A stretch of 64,000 nucleotides of DNA from Pleurotus djamor (taxonomy: Eukaryota; Basidiomycota; Agaricomycetes; Agaricales; Pleurotaceae). Positions 35,575-46,467 of the stretch are shown one piece after another; position 1 is the stretch's first letter, and every line of letters begins with the position of its first letter. The stretch lies in the NCBI GenBank assembly GCA_029747585.1, contig JAPEVF010000221.1, positions 1 to 64,000 on the forward strand, given 5' to 3'. The notes below the pieces were generated by a model that saw only the letters and a list, made by a program, of their open reading frames with translations, had not been told where the DNA came from and ran no database searches. Both the position numbers and the translations under genes were made by a program.

Positions 35575-37416
35575 ATGGCCCGCGAACGCGCAATGTCTGG
35601 CACAATCCCCTCCATGGAGACATCCCATGATGAGCTCAAGGATAATACTATCATTATCGGTAAGCACGGCCATTCCACCCGACGCATCACGGCTGACTTC
35701 GTACACACAAGTCCTGGGAGCATCGGGTGATTTGGCAAAGAAAAAGGTAGGCGAAACGATCGTGACAATGATAAGATACGCTCATCCAGCGTCCATTCAA
35801 GACATTCCCTGCCCTTTTCGCGCTGTACAGACAGAAATTCCTACCCAGGGATGTAAAGATTGTGGGCTACGCGCGTACAAAGATGGACCCTGATGAGTTT
35901 CACAAGCGAGAGATATCGTATATCAAGAACCAGGACGACCCAGAGATCGCCGAAGCCGTCAAGGAATTCAAAGCCATCTCAACCTATATCTCTGGCAGCT
36001 ACGACGATGGTAGCTCTTTTGATATCCTCAACAAGCATCTCGAGGATATCGAGGCCAAATACCAGACGAAGGAACGCAACCGCCTCTTCTACCTTGCTCT
36101 TCCTCCCAGTGTCTTCATCCCAGTCGCCAAGAACATCAAGGAGCACTGTTACATCCCAAGCAGCGGTGTTAATCGCATCATCGTTGAGAAACCATTTGGG
36201 AAGGATCTTGACTCGTCCAGAGAATTGCTCGGTGCCCTCAAACAATACTGGACAGAAGATGAAACATTCCGTATCGATCACTACCTCGGCAAGGAGATGG
36301 TCAAGAACTTGCTGGTCCTTCGCTTTGCCAACGTTGCTCTAGGCGCTTCATGGGACAAGAACTCGATAAGTAACGTCCAGATCACCTTCAAGGAGCCTTT
36401 CGGAACAGAAGGTCGTGGTGGGTACTTTGACGAGTTCGGTATTATTCGTGACATCCTGCAAAATCGTGAGCGTCTTCTCTATCTCTTCGATCGACCATGC
36501 CGTCACTGACATACGACCGTAATAGACTTGCTCCAGGTCTTGACTATTCTGACAATGGAACGCCCCGTCTCTTTCGCGGCAGAAGATATCCGAGATGAGA
36601 AGGTACGTCACTCAGCAAATCCGCGTATCTTATCTCTGTCTGATCGGTCTTTAACAGGTCAAAGTCCTCCGTGCTATCCCTCCTATCCAACCAGAAGATT
36701 GTCTTCTTGGCCAATATGTTTCCGCGAACGGAAAACCTGGCTATCTCGACGATGACACAGTCCCACCCAACTCCGTCTGCCCCACATACGCCGCAACCAC
36801 GCTCTTCATCCACAACCCTCGATGGGAAGGTGTGCCCTTCATCCTGAAGGCCGGAAAAGGTATGTCATCGCCCTCTTTCTCTACCTGTTGGAGACGCTGA
36901 TGTCAGGTTCCTAGCTTTGAACGAAGCTAAAGTGGAAATTCGTATTCAATACAAGGACGTTACGCAGGGTATCTTCAAGGATATCTCTCGTAATGAACTC
37001 GTCATCCGCGTCCAACCTTCAGAAGCCGTGTACATGAAGCTCAACGCCAAAATACCAGGGTTCTACACCCGTGCTTTGCCCATCGAAATGGACTTGACCT
37101 ATAAGAGACGGTTCACGGAGACTAAGATTCCCGAGGCGTATGAGGCACTCATCCTCGATGCTCTCAAGGGCGATCACTCAAATTTCGTGCGGAATGACGA
37201 GCTGGACTATGCTTGGAAGGTAATGACAGTCTACTACTACATGGACGCGTCCTAAGAACTACACATCACTAGATCTTCACACCCATCCTGCATTGGATCG
37301 ACGGCAAAACAGGACAACGGCCTCGTCCTGTCAATTACCCGTACGGTGCTAGAGGTCCCAAGGAGCTGGACCCTTTCATCCAGAAGTATGGCTACAAGAG
37401 GTCGACGGAGGGATAG
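35575..37416 (+). CDS. ZWF1: Glucose-6-phosphate 1-dehydrogenase
   Basis: First, NADPH-generating step of the oxidative pentose phosphate pathway, cytosolic. Starts MARERAMSGTIPSMETSHDE; the Rossmann motif VLGASGDLAKKKTFPALFAL is split by an intron. Then come VKIVGYARTKMD, RNRLFYLALPPSVF, GVNRIIVEKPFGKDLDSS and the active-site signature FRIDHYLGKEMVKNLLVLRF. The C-terminal half has VQITFKEPFGTEGRGGYFDE, TILTMERPVSF, VPFILKAGKALNEAKVEIRI and ELVIRVQPSEAVYMKLNAK. It ends KRSTEG-stop at 37416. About 515 residues over seven or so exons, full family length, nothing missing. An N at 35555 lies in the leader. Its start codon and that of THOC5 are about 170 bases apart in divergent orientation, so the promoters are shared or overlapping. 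Confidence 0.95.
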
Positions 37417-37855
37417 TAAGTAATCGCCACCCTTGTTTGGCACAACATTTCTAACCGTGCACCAAGTGTCTGGCCTGTCATCAACCTTGCCAACTTGTAG
37501 AAATTCAAATAATAGATTCGCGCAGTTAACGATGTCGGGGAGGGGGTTTATCAGTTCAAAGGAGTCATTTTCGAAACATTGTATTTTGTATGTAGCACCC
37601 AATTGCAGTTCTGTGTACAAGTCAAAAGGTGCCTCGCTTCGTGTCGTGGTGGATGATAAAATAGGCCTGAATTGATGAAGGTGACGAGCATGTAAACGGT
37701 CCTGGGCGCGAGTGAGTGCAAGGGGGACTGTGGCGGAGTCGATCACACCAAGTCTAAATATAGCAACAGCACCGTCACGACACGTAGCCAACACTTCGTC
37801 CTTCACACCACCGACCCGTTTCCTCCACCGTGCACCCTCCTTCTCTTCCTCAAAA
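37417..37855. other. Intergenic region between ZWF1 and OST1
   Basis: 3' end of ZWF1 and promoter of OST1. A minus-strand open stretch (37252-37887) overlaps coding exons of both neighbours and has no domain, so it is not called. Confidence 0.35.
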
Positions 37856-39647
37856 ATGCTGCGACACGCGGGCAGCATCTCCTGCATTTTACTAGGGATA
37901 TTGTCTCCCGCTTATGCCCACCACTACCAATCGTTTGAAAATACCGCTATTGTCCGACAAGTCGAGCTCGCGGGGTCTTTGATTTCGGTCGTCACTACGT
38001 ACGCTGTCAAGTCTCTGGAGAAGGGGGCGAACGTGTACACGATTGCGCTATCTACGAAGGATAAGGAGCGTACGAGCTGGCTGGAGGCGAAGATTAAGGG
38101 CGAGCAGAATCCACTTGTTGTGAAAAGCCATGGCGAGGAAGAGCATTCGTGAGTCGAATTGAATTGAATATGGTGTTTGTGTGCTTCTGACCTATGGGGT
38201 CTCGCGTTGGGATGTGTAGAGAGTACTATCTGCTTGATGTTGAGCTTCCGAGTCCGCTGGCGGTGAATGAGACGCTTAATATCGTCTTGGACACGATTCA
38301 AACACACGCGGCGAAGCCTTGGCCGGCGCAGGCCTCGCAAAATGACGAACAGGCGCTGCTCTACGAGACCGACTTGTACGCTATCAGTCCATACAGGACC
38401 GCAGTGCAGCGAAGCAAATTGAGGTGAGTTCGGAAACAAAACGCAATTGTTGGCGTGCGGATGTATTGAACCGTTTATGTTCATATAGGTCTTCGTCCCC
38501 TCGCATAACATCCTTCACAGAGCCAACCAATGTGGGTGCCTTCACGAAGGATGCGCCGGCTACGAAGTCTGGGTCTACCATCACATACGGGCCATTCAAC
38601 AACCTTCCACCTTCGACAGAAAAATCATTCCTCACACAAACACAGCAACCAATTTCCGTGCGCTATAACTACGACCACCCAGTATTGGAAGTGACCAACT
38701 TGAAGCGTTCGGCTGAGATCAGCCACTGGGGTTCAAATTTGAACATTCAAGATGACATTGCACTGCGTAATGCCGGGCCTGAGTGAGTAGCCAAACACTT
38801 TCACGTAGAATGTGACAAGATTGAGTAATTAATGCCTTTTTTTCAGACTGAAAGGCCACTTCTCGCGTCTTGATCATCAAGCACAGGCTTACTTCAAGCG
38901 ACCAGCTCCGCATGTCCTCCCCGGCTTGACCTTGCATCTCCCTGCTGGTATTCGCAACACATATTACTACGATACCATTGGGAACGTGTCAACATCTCAT
39001 CTTCGCGTCGCACCTGCTCCTCCCAAGTCTCTGAAGACCAGGACTCCCATGTACAGTGTCATGGACCTCCGCCCACGGTACCCCCTCCTTGGTGGCTGGA
39101 ACTACAGCTTCACTCTTGGCTGGGACTCTGACCTTTCGGATTCCGCTGTCTATGATAGTTCAAGTGGGAAGTATATTGTCAAGGTCCCGTTGATGACCTT
39201 GATTCCCGGTTGTGTGGTTAATGAGGCTGAGGTCACTGTCGTCCTCCCTGAAGGAGCTACGTGAGTGCATTCCGCTTTGTATCATTGTTTGGTGCTAATG
39301 AGGACATACTCGTTCAGTGACGTCGAGTACTCTGCACCTTTCGATCCAGTCTCTACCTCGCAATTCACTCATATCACTTATCTTGATACCATTGGTCGTC
39401 CCGCCATTACCCTCACATATAAGCAATTGACGACCAAACATGATGGCCACATCTATGTAAGTGTAGATATATCTGCCTTAATATCCGAGCTGAACCATTC
39501 GACGATCACCAGGTTTCATACAAGGTACCCTTGTCTGCCCACCTCAAAAAGCCTTTCGCAGTTGCTACGGCGTTCATGGGTCTTTTCGTGCTCACGCTAT
39601 TTGGTCGCCGGATTAACCTTAGCATCCACCCTAGTAAAGCCTCGTAG
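37856..39647 (+). CDS. OST1: Oligosaccharyltransferase subunit OST1 (ribophorin I)
   Basis: Type I ER membrane protein of the N-glycosylation complex. Signal peptide MLRHAGSISCILLGILSPAY, then ENTAIVRQVELAGSLISV. The ribophorin I domain follows: VYTIALSTKDKERTSWLEAK, YYLLDVELPSPLAVNETLNI and VGAFTKDAPATKSGSTITYG. Further on come VRYNYDHPVLEVTNLKRSAE, ISHWGSNLNIQDDIALRNAG, YYYDTIGNVSTSHLRV and PRYPLLGGWNYSFTLGW. A single C-terminal membrane span (VATAFMGLFVLTLFG) ends the protein a few residues before the stop at 39647. Two NxT/S sites (NETL, NVST) fit lumenal exposure. About 470 residues over six exons, complete. Confidence 0.94.
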
Positions 39648-39996
39648 AGTAGGATGATTTGTGTTTAGCAGTTGTAATGTATCTGGACCGAATCAAAATC
39701 CTACCAATCGAGCGCGTCCTTCTGCGCAGTACTTGATACCTCGAAACCATGATGTTTCCAACAATGACAATAGGACGGTAGTTGACCTCTCTACCGCCTT
39801 GCATCTCGAATAGTCGACGGACCATCATCTCCAATGCAATATGGACTGATTTGGCGTGAGCTCTTTGGTATAAGAAGATGGGTCGCCGGTTTCTAGTTGA
39901 CCCCCACGCCATCTAAACTTTGCGACGAGGTAACGTGTCCTGAATCATAAATAACAATGATCGCTGTGCCAGATGATAGCGTGCTCTAGGACTCCA
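39648..39996. other. Intergenic region before the F-box tandem
   Basis: Nothing supported. A minus-strand open stretch (39631-39912) overlaps the OST1 stop and shows no domain. Confidence 0.35.
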
Positions 39997-41341
39997 ATGC
40001 AGCGCATCCCGAATGAGCTGATTTACCAGGTCATTGAAGCTCTCAGTCGAGACGACGGACCGCCAGCTTTGTATCCTTTGCTTTTCGTATCCAAGAGCAC
40101 ATACGCGTTTTCTGTGCCCTTCTTCTACAAGTCCGTCATCATTCAAGGCGACTCAACCTTCGTGTCGAGCACGCTCAGCACGTCCAACCGCCGGCACGCC
40201 GTTCACCTTTCCTCAGAAGATAACCCAACAATTCCTAGATCGTCGTCATCATCTCCGTCCCAATGTCTTCCTCGCCTACATCATACTCTTGCCCACGCCC
40301 CGACCCTTGCAGCACATGTACAAGCATTCATCGTTGGTCCATTCTCGCAGCGTGATGACTGGGAAGAGTTTCTACAATGGGGTTCAGTGGGCGGAATTCT
40401 CCAACTTCTTGTGAATCTCAAACGCCTCGCCCTGGATCCGTCGCCCGACAGAATAAACCTCACCTCGCTTTTCGACTGGATCTCCCCAAAGGCGAAGCTC
40501 ACGCACCTGTCTTGTTCTATATCCAACGATAGTTTTCGGGATATCTTAAAACTTATCACGTCTCATGCTCAGTCCATCCAGTTCATACGCGTTACCGGAC
40601 ACAATAAAAACGGGATTACTTCCAGTAAACGCCAGCCCTTGGGTGAACTCCCGAAGCTCCGTTCAGTTGAAGGACTCCCTGGAATATGGCAATTTTTCGC
40701 GAGAGATGCCACGAAACTCGAGCACCTCGCTGCAATCGATCTCCCGATGTTTGCAGTCTCTCCAGCCACTACTCCGAATCCCACGTTAACTTATCGAAAT
40801 ATACGAACGATTCATCTTTCATCATCGGTGCCTGCGACTTTCGGCCTGACTCTGCCTCACCTTGTCCGAGTTGAGCTGCTATACATCGGGTTTCCTGTGT
40901 ATGGGGTGAGTTCGCGTGGTTTCATGCTTTGTGCAAGGTCGGGTTGGCTCACCCGTCCTCTACTCTAGTCGAAAATCCCCCTCTCGCTCCTCCTCGAAAT
41001 ACCTTCCAATCAACTCAAATACATTCGCATCGCCTGTGCTGAGAAACACGGATCACATTGCCGACCGTTATTCGCGCAATTTCCATCGCTCCAGGTCATC
41101 GACATTGTTAGGCTAGCAACTCACCGATTTACTAGGTCAGACCAGGATTATGGGTATATGATGCACTCTTCCCAGCAGACCCGAAACTACGCACAGATGA
41201 GAGAACGTTCTGGAGTGCTTCAGACTTGGTGGGAGATATTGGGCGAAGAGCTCGACGACGTTAGTGAGTTTGTCTATTTCGGTAGATATGGTGTCGATTA
41301 AAACATGGACATCTTTGGAAGGTATCGACTTCACGCCTTGA
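39997..41341 (+). CDS. F-box-like protein, tandem copy 1
   Basis: Starts MQRIPNELIYQVIEALS, an F-box-like helix (I-P-x-E-L followed by a hydrophobic helix) with LYPLLFVSKS further on. The rest is a leucine-rich region: LVNLKRLALDPS, SPKAKLTHLSCS, LGELPKLRSVEGLPGIW and YRNIRTIHLSSSVPATF. After an intron at VYG it continues SKIPLSLLLEIPSNQLKYIR. A last tiny exon gives SIDFTP-stop at 41341 (intron 41264-41321). Such proteins are usually substrate adaptors of SCF ubiquitin ligases; substrate unknown. An in-frame ATG at 39973 lies upstream, but copy 2 supports the MQRIPNEL start. About 420 residues. It is clearly paralogous to the next gene. Confidence 0.78.
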
Positions 41342-41601
41342 CAGCTATACAGAGTCTTTCCCTGACGAGATGACTTTGCAAACCCTCAGCTTGTAAATTA
41401 TAATTTGTGTTCAGGACTCGTACAATGTGCACACGCTCAGTCAAGGTTACAGTGTGACTAATTCACATGATGGGGTCGATGAATCATAGACAATGTTGAG
41501 CAATCGTGACGTATCTGGGCTGCTGAGTCTACCCTACGAGTATCGATTCTCTTTCGAGTTACATATTTGTGGCGCCTGTCACCTTTCAGTTCAGGACTTC
41601 G

Positions 41602-42934
41602 ATGCAGCGTATCCCGAACGAGCTCATTTTCCAGGTCATCGAAACACTTTCAGACGATCCCCAAGCTTTACACCCGTTGCTTCTCGTCAGCAAGAGCGTG
41701 TACCACTTTTCAATCCCCTTCTTCTATGCATCCATCATCATCCAAGACACTCGAGATCCCAGCTCAAGCGTTCTAACATCCGACTCTTTACCGGCAGATA
41801 ACCATACTGGCTCAAGGCCGTCACCTCCGTCACGACGTACCCAACGCCTTCATCAGACTCTTATCCATAACGGGGGTCTTGCGGTGCATGTGCAAACCCT
41901 CGTCGTTGGCCCATTCATACTCCCCGACACCGAGTTCCGATGGTATCCAATCGACCTTTTTCTCGAGCTTTTCACGAATCTCAAACGCTTCGCCCTCACC
42001 CTCGACCAATCACTCCACTCGTTGATAGACCTCAGTCCCTTCTTCCGCCGGATCTCCCCAAAGGCGAAGCTAACACACTTGTGTTGTTCTTTGCCTCACG
42101 TCTATTTATGGGATCTCTTGGAACTTATCACGTCTCATACTGAGACCATCGAGTTTATTCGTGCCATTGGACGAGATAGAAATGACTTAACTTCTTTCGT
42201 TGACAAACGACCCTTCGGTGAACTCCCGAACCTCCGTTCGATTGAAGGTCTCCAGGGACTTTGGCCTTGCTTCGTGGCAAGTAGCGCAAAACTTCAACAT
42301 CTCACTGCTCTTGATGCCTCGATCTTTGTGCTTCCCCCAACCACCGATCCAAATCCATCTGCGACGTTTCGTAATATAAGAACGATTCACCTTGCATCCA
42401 CGGTGCCGGCATCTTTCGTCCTCATCCTCCCCCACCTTGTGCAGGTTGAGCTACTGTCTATCGATTATCCTGTGTATGGGGTGAGTCTATGGGTTTTCGA
42501 CTCCTTGTAAGCTTGTTTTGCTCACTTTGCGGTGGCCGTCTCATAGTCGAAAATTCCCCTCTCAATTTTCCTTGATGTCCCTTCTAATCAACTGAAGTAC
42601 CTTCGCATCACCTCCGTTGAGACACACGGGTCACATTGCCGACCGATATTCGCGCAGTACCCGTCGTTGCAGGTCATTGATATCGTCACACTAGCGACGC
42701 GCCGATTTGCTCGGACAGACCAAGGTTATGGGTATAATATACACAATGTGGAGGCTTCCCGTCAGATAGAAAACTCTATGCGGAGGCAAGAAGGTTCTGG
42801 AGTGTTTGACACTTGGTGGGAGGCATTGGAAGGGGAGCTCAAAGATGGTGGTGAGTATGTATGTGTGGCCGTGAAGATGATTAATACTCATTGGATTGTG
42901 TTGATCTTCCAAAGGGATTGACTTTAAGCCTTGA
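41602..42934 (+). CDS. F-box-like protein, tandem copy 2
   Basis: Starts MQRIPNELIFQVIETLSDD and follows copy 1 block by block: LHPLLLVSKSVYHFSIPFF, LFTNLKRFALTLD, SPKAKLTHLCCSLP, FGELPNLRSIEGLQGLW and FRNIRTIHLASTVPASF. Both introns are at the same places: after VYG, before SKIPLSIFLDVPSNQLKYLR, and before the last exon GIDFKP-stop. Gaps relative to copy 1 occur in the variable stretch after the F-box (around residues 45-80). The two genes point the same way and are 260 bases apart, so they arose by tandem duplication. Both reading frames are intact, suggesting both are retained. An in-frame ATG at 41569 is less likely as start. Confidence 0.78.
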
Positions 42935-43224
42935 GCGTTATGCAAAGAATTTCCCCAGCACGGTGACTTGGCAAGTCCTGTGAAGTTACTGCCGCTAGTG
43001 TGCATGATCCTGGCATTGTATACACTAAAATATAATACGATCGCTGCTGTGACTATTTTACATGATGGAGTTGGTTCGGTATATGAGGTCGGTCAACGCC
43101 AGCCGTCTCGGGAGATGAAACTGTGGAACGTCAGAATTGAGCAGCCGGGAGGTGGTGGACCACTGATGTGAGGTTGGGCCAGTCAGTATTCAATTTAGAC
43201 ATTGACATTCTGGGAAAATTGGAC

Positions 43225-43784
43225 TCACGATACGGTATACACGAAGATACCAGTGGATCCATCGGACATGGGGCAACTGTAGAACGCTGCCTGGGAATCT
43301 CCACCTGGCTGATCATAGTAGAGCGTTGCTCCTCGCCATCGCCATGCACCCCCTTTNGATCCCCTCAGCTTTTTTTCCGAGTTTGAGTTGCATAGGCATT
43401 CCAGCGGTGCCGGTAGAGTTTACAACGTTTACGCGGTAGATGGAGGTTTCGTTGTTCACCTGCCATAGCCAATTGTGGTTGATGAAGAAGAGTGGGGGTA
43501 GAGTGTCTTTGATGAGGGTGAGATTGCCAGGGAAGCCTGAGATTCGAACGATTGAGCTCATCGGTTAGATAGCGAATATATTGAAACAGACACAAACCTG
43601 GCGTTGCGGTCGATAGATGACCCTTGTACAACTGCTTATCTTGCGACGGCCCTAGAGCTTGAATGAACGAAGCCCCAGGGACCAGCGAACCGATGGTTTG
43701 TTGTCGCGACCAGTTGTCCCATGTCGGTATGGAGAGGACGGTGGCGGCGAATGCAAGGTAGGAAATGAGACTTGCGATGTACAT
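43225..43784 (-). CDS. Small secreted protein, uncharacterised
   Basis: Signal peptide MYIASLISYLAFAATVLSIP, then IGSLVPGASFIQALGPSQD and LYKGHLSTATPG. After one intron come FPGNLTLIKDTLPPLFFIN, WLWQVNNETSIYRVNVVNST and MPMQLKLGKKAEG. The N at 43357 breaks the frame here. Omitting it continues IKGGAWRWRGATLYYDQP and FYSCPMSDGSTGIFVYTVS with a stop at 43225. About 185 residues, three NxT/S sites, no enzymatic motif. The type is common among mushroom secretomes, but I cannot name a family. Read with the N retained, it would end early with an unrelated tail. Confidence 0.7.
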
Positions 43785-44321
43785 TTCGATCGGTGCGGGG
43801 ACGCAAGGGCTGATACACGATACCCCAGGCAGCCTTTTGTACCGTCCAAGTTAGGCGTACGTGGCGCTTCGACCACTTCGGCGTTGATTCGGAAAGTCCG
43901 AGAACATGTTGTCCTCGAGTATCCAAGCACGGCAAAATGTGTGTCTGACTTAGAAGACGTCATTTTAGGCGAAGTTTGATGGAGAAAATTAGATACAGCG
44001 CACCTTCTATAGAATTCCCAGATCGCATGAAATGTGGCTTTCAAGGGGATCAAAAGTAGAGCCTCCAGAAGCTGATCTTTGCAGAATGGACATGTAGAAA
44101 GGAGAAACCTTGGAGTCTGGGGTTGCGCAGGTGACCCATAAGTGGTACTGATCACATGCACATAGAGCAATATCCATTTTATCTGTTGAAGGGAGCCCAA
44201 TGAGTATTTCTCCGGTGCTGGAGACGATGAGATCGCTTGGGTCGTCGGTGGTAGTAGCACGGAAGCGGAGGCAAACGCCCTAAGCGCTCACCTTCCTCCC
44301 TTTTCTTCCCCGTCCACGACG
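43785..44321. other. Divergent promoter region between the secreted protein and the PPR gene
   Basis: Both neighbours are transcribed outwards. A minus-strand open stretch (43652-44260) runs across it into the secreted-protein gene in another frame and has no domain. No feature is supported. Confidence 0.35.
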
Positions 44322-46216
44322 ATGTTGCGTGTCACCAATATCTGCCCGAAAGAGATCCTGCAGCTGGCTGGATATCAATCTATAAACCCGCGGTTTGCCT
44401 CTACTGCTGCTGTGCGAAAGCCTGCGCGTCCGTCACCTTCGACCAAGCTTCCTTCGGCGGTGCCTCGGTATATTCGACGGCAAGCTTTGGCAGAGCAGTA
44501 TGCAGCTCGGGTTTCTCTGGATAAAAAGAAGGGTGCAGAAAAGGATGCAACGGAAACCACGACAGCCGGTGCAGCCAATAGGCCAACGAAACTACTAGAA
44601 CCACACGTACTCTCAGCTCGCCTCAAAAAACTTTGCGACGCGGGCAAAATCGACGACGCGATAACGGCACTCAAAAATGCACCTCTGGACGCGCAAAATG
44701 TACCCGTGTGGAATACTTTGATATGGGAGTGCATGAAAGCTCAAAAGTATGCGTCAGCCTACAAGCTCTTCACGGACGTGAGTCGTATCTCTTCTCTGCA
44801 ACCCGTACTCTGACTCACTAGCGCTAGATGAAACGCCGAGGACATAGCCCGAATACGCGTACATATCAGACCATGTTCTCAGGTCTATCTCGAATGGAAA
44901 ACTGGATGAGTCACACCAAGCAGCTCACCAACGCCCATGCGTTATACGATTATTTCATTCAACACATTACGTCGGTCAAGAAGCATGATCCTACATCCTC
45001 CCAACTTTCTACTCTCCCACTCAGCTACTACATCAAAATCTTGGGCGATACTGGACATATTCAGAACATCTTCGACGTTTACTACGCATTGGACGGGTCC
45101 GTCAATCTGGCACCGGATCAATACATATATACCGCCATGTTCAGTGCCCTCGCCGGGAAAAAGCTGACGGAGCAAGGGAATGCTGCTTTTGACGCGAAGC
45201 TGCTGTGGTCACAAATGCTCAAAGCATCTCAGAAGTCCCCGGGCTTCGAAGTTGATGTGCATCTCGTCACAGCAGCTATATCTGCTCTTTCCCGGGGCTC
45301 TTCCTCAGATCAATCATTCGCGTTCAATCTACTACGGGAGTACTTCGGTATAACTAAACCGACTGATCCTCCGAGCCCCGTCGGCCTTCTCCCGCTTACA
45401 CCCCCAGCTCTTGCTGCTGCGCTACACCTATGCAATATCTCTGGTGAACATCGCCTTGCTCTCCATTTCTTACGTCAAGTCGCAGAGCGTCCAGAGCGTC
45501 ATGGTGGTGTTAGCGTCATAGATCGGCATCACGTTGAGGAGGTTCTCCGTGCTTGCGTTTCTTTATCTACCGCCGGCTCTGTCAATAGTCCCTACCCGTA
45601 CGAAGCTCTGCAAACGCTTGAATGGATGCTCAAGCGAGAGTTCACCGCTCCCAGAGGACAGGGCGTCAAACTCCGACCCGCTGCGTCGACATACAACCTT
45701 GTCCTCTCCGCCTGTTGGCGCGGCTCAGATTGGGACTCCTGTATGAGTGCCTTTCAGATGATGACTGGCTACCATGTAGCCGACTTCTCTGATAAGCATG
45801 TCCTGGCGCAAGTAAACGATGCCATGATAACACCGAAGATCGACAAGAGGAGTGCTGGCAGGAACTTGAAGCCCGATGCAGAGACACTGTCGACTATCCT
45901 GCGTACAGCAAACGCGACGAAGAACCGGGCACATATTCGTCAAGCACTTCGCATTGTTGATCATTTCAGGCTGGATGACCTTGGAGGCGGAAAAGATATC
46001 CCCAGTCGTAAGCAGGCGAAACGTGGCTCGTTTTACCAAGGCAAGCTCGCTGAGGCTATTTTGGCTTCTGTCGAACACGTTCTTGGGAGACGCAAGCCCT
46101 CCTTGACAAAAACCCCAGCTGATGAACCAAAAGAGGCTTGGAATAAGCCTGAAGCCCAACGCTGGCGTGAATTGGAACGTCAGGCCACGCAATTCACTAC
46201 ACGGCCTTCCCGGTAG
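44322..46216 (+). CDS. Pentatricopeptide-repeat protein, probably mitochondrial
   Basis: Two exons, 44322-44778 and 44828-46216, give about 615 residues. The N-terminus (MLRVTNICPKEILQLAG, later RFASTAAVRKPAR) is basic and Ser/Ala-rich like a mitochondrial presequence. PPR-like helical pairs follow: LKKLCDAGKIDDAITALKNA, VPVWNTLIWECMKAQKYASA, YKLFTDMKRRGHSPNTRTYQ and YYIKILGDTGHIQNIFDVYY. There is another near AASTYNLVLSACWRGSDWDS. Repeats are irregular, as in fungal PPR proteins that bind mitochondrial RNAs or ribosomes. The C-terminus is basic. I cannot link it to a particular mitochondrial transcript. Confidence 0.82.
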
Positions 46217-46467
46217 ACATCTACATATCCAGAATATTTTTAGTAAGTACGAGTTGGTTTCGCTGTACTTTTCATAGAGCCGTCTAACCACGTCTGTCTC
46301 CAGGTTTATAATAACGATACCCTATCTCACATTATAATGCTCTGGCCAGAAGCTTGAGCATCATTGTTCCTGTTGTTCATACAGTCCTCTGTGGGTTGGC
46401 CCACGCCGGTTTGTACATTGGCGAAGGCCATATTTACGTGAACATATTCAGAAATCTCCAACTTCCA

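Noticed and set aside
37252..37887. 211-codon open frame on minus between ZWF1 and OST1
   Set aside because: It overlaps coding exons of both neighbours on the opposite strand, has no domain, and is explained as an antisense shadow.
43652..44260. 202-codon open frame on minus upstream of the secreted-protein gene
   Set aside because: It runs in another frame through the first exon of the secreted protein, which has a signal peptide and clear splicing; no domain in the longer frame.
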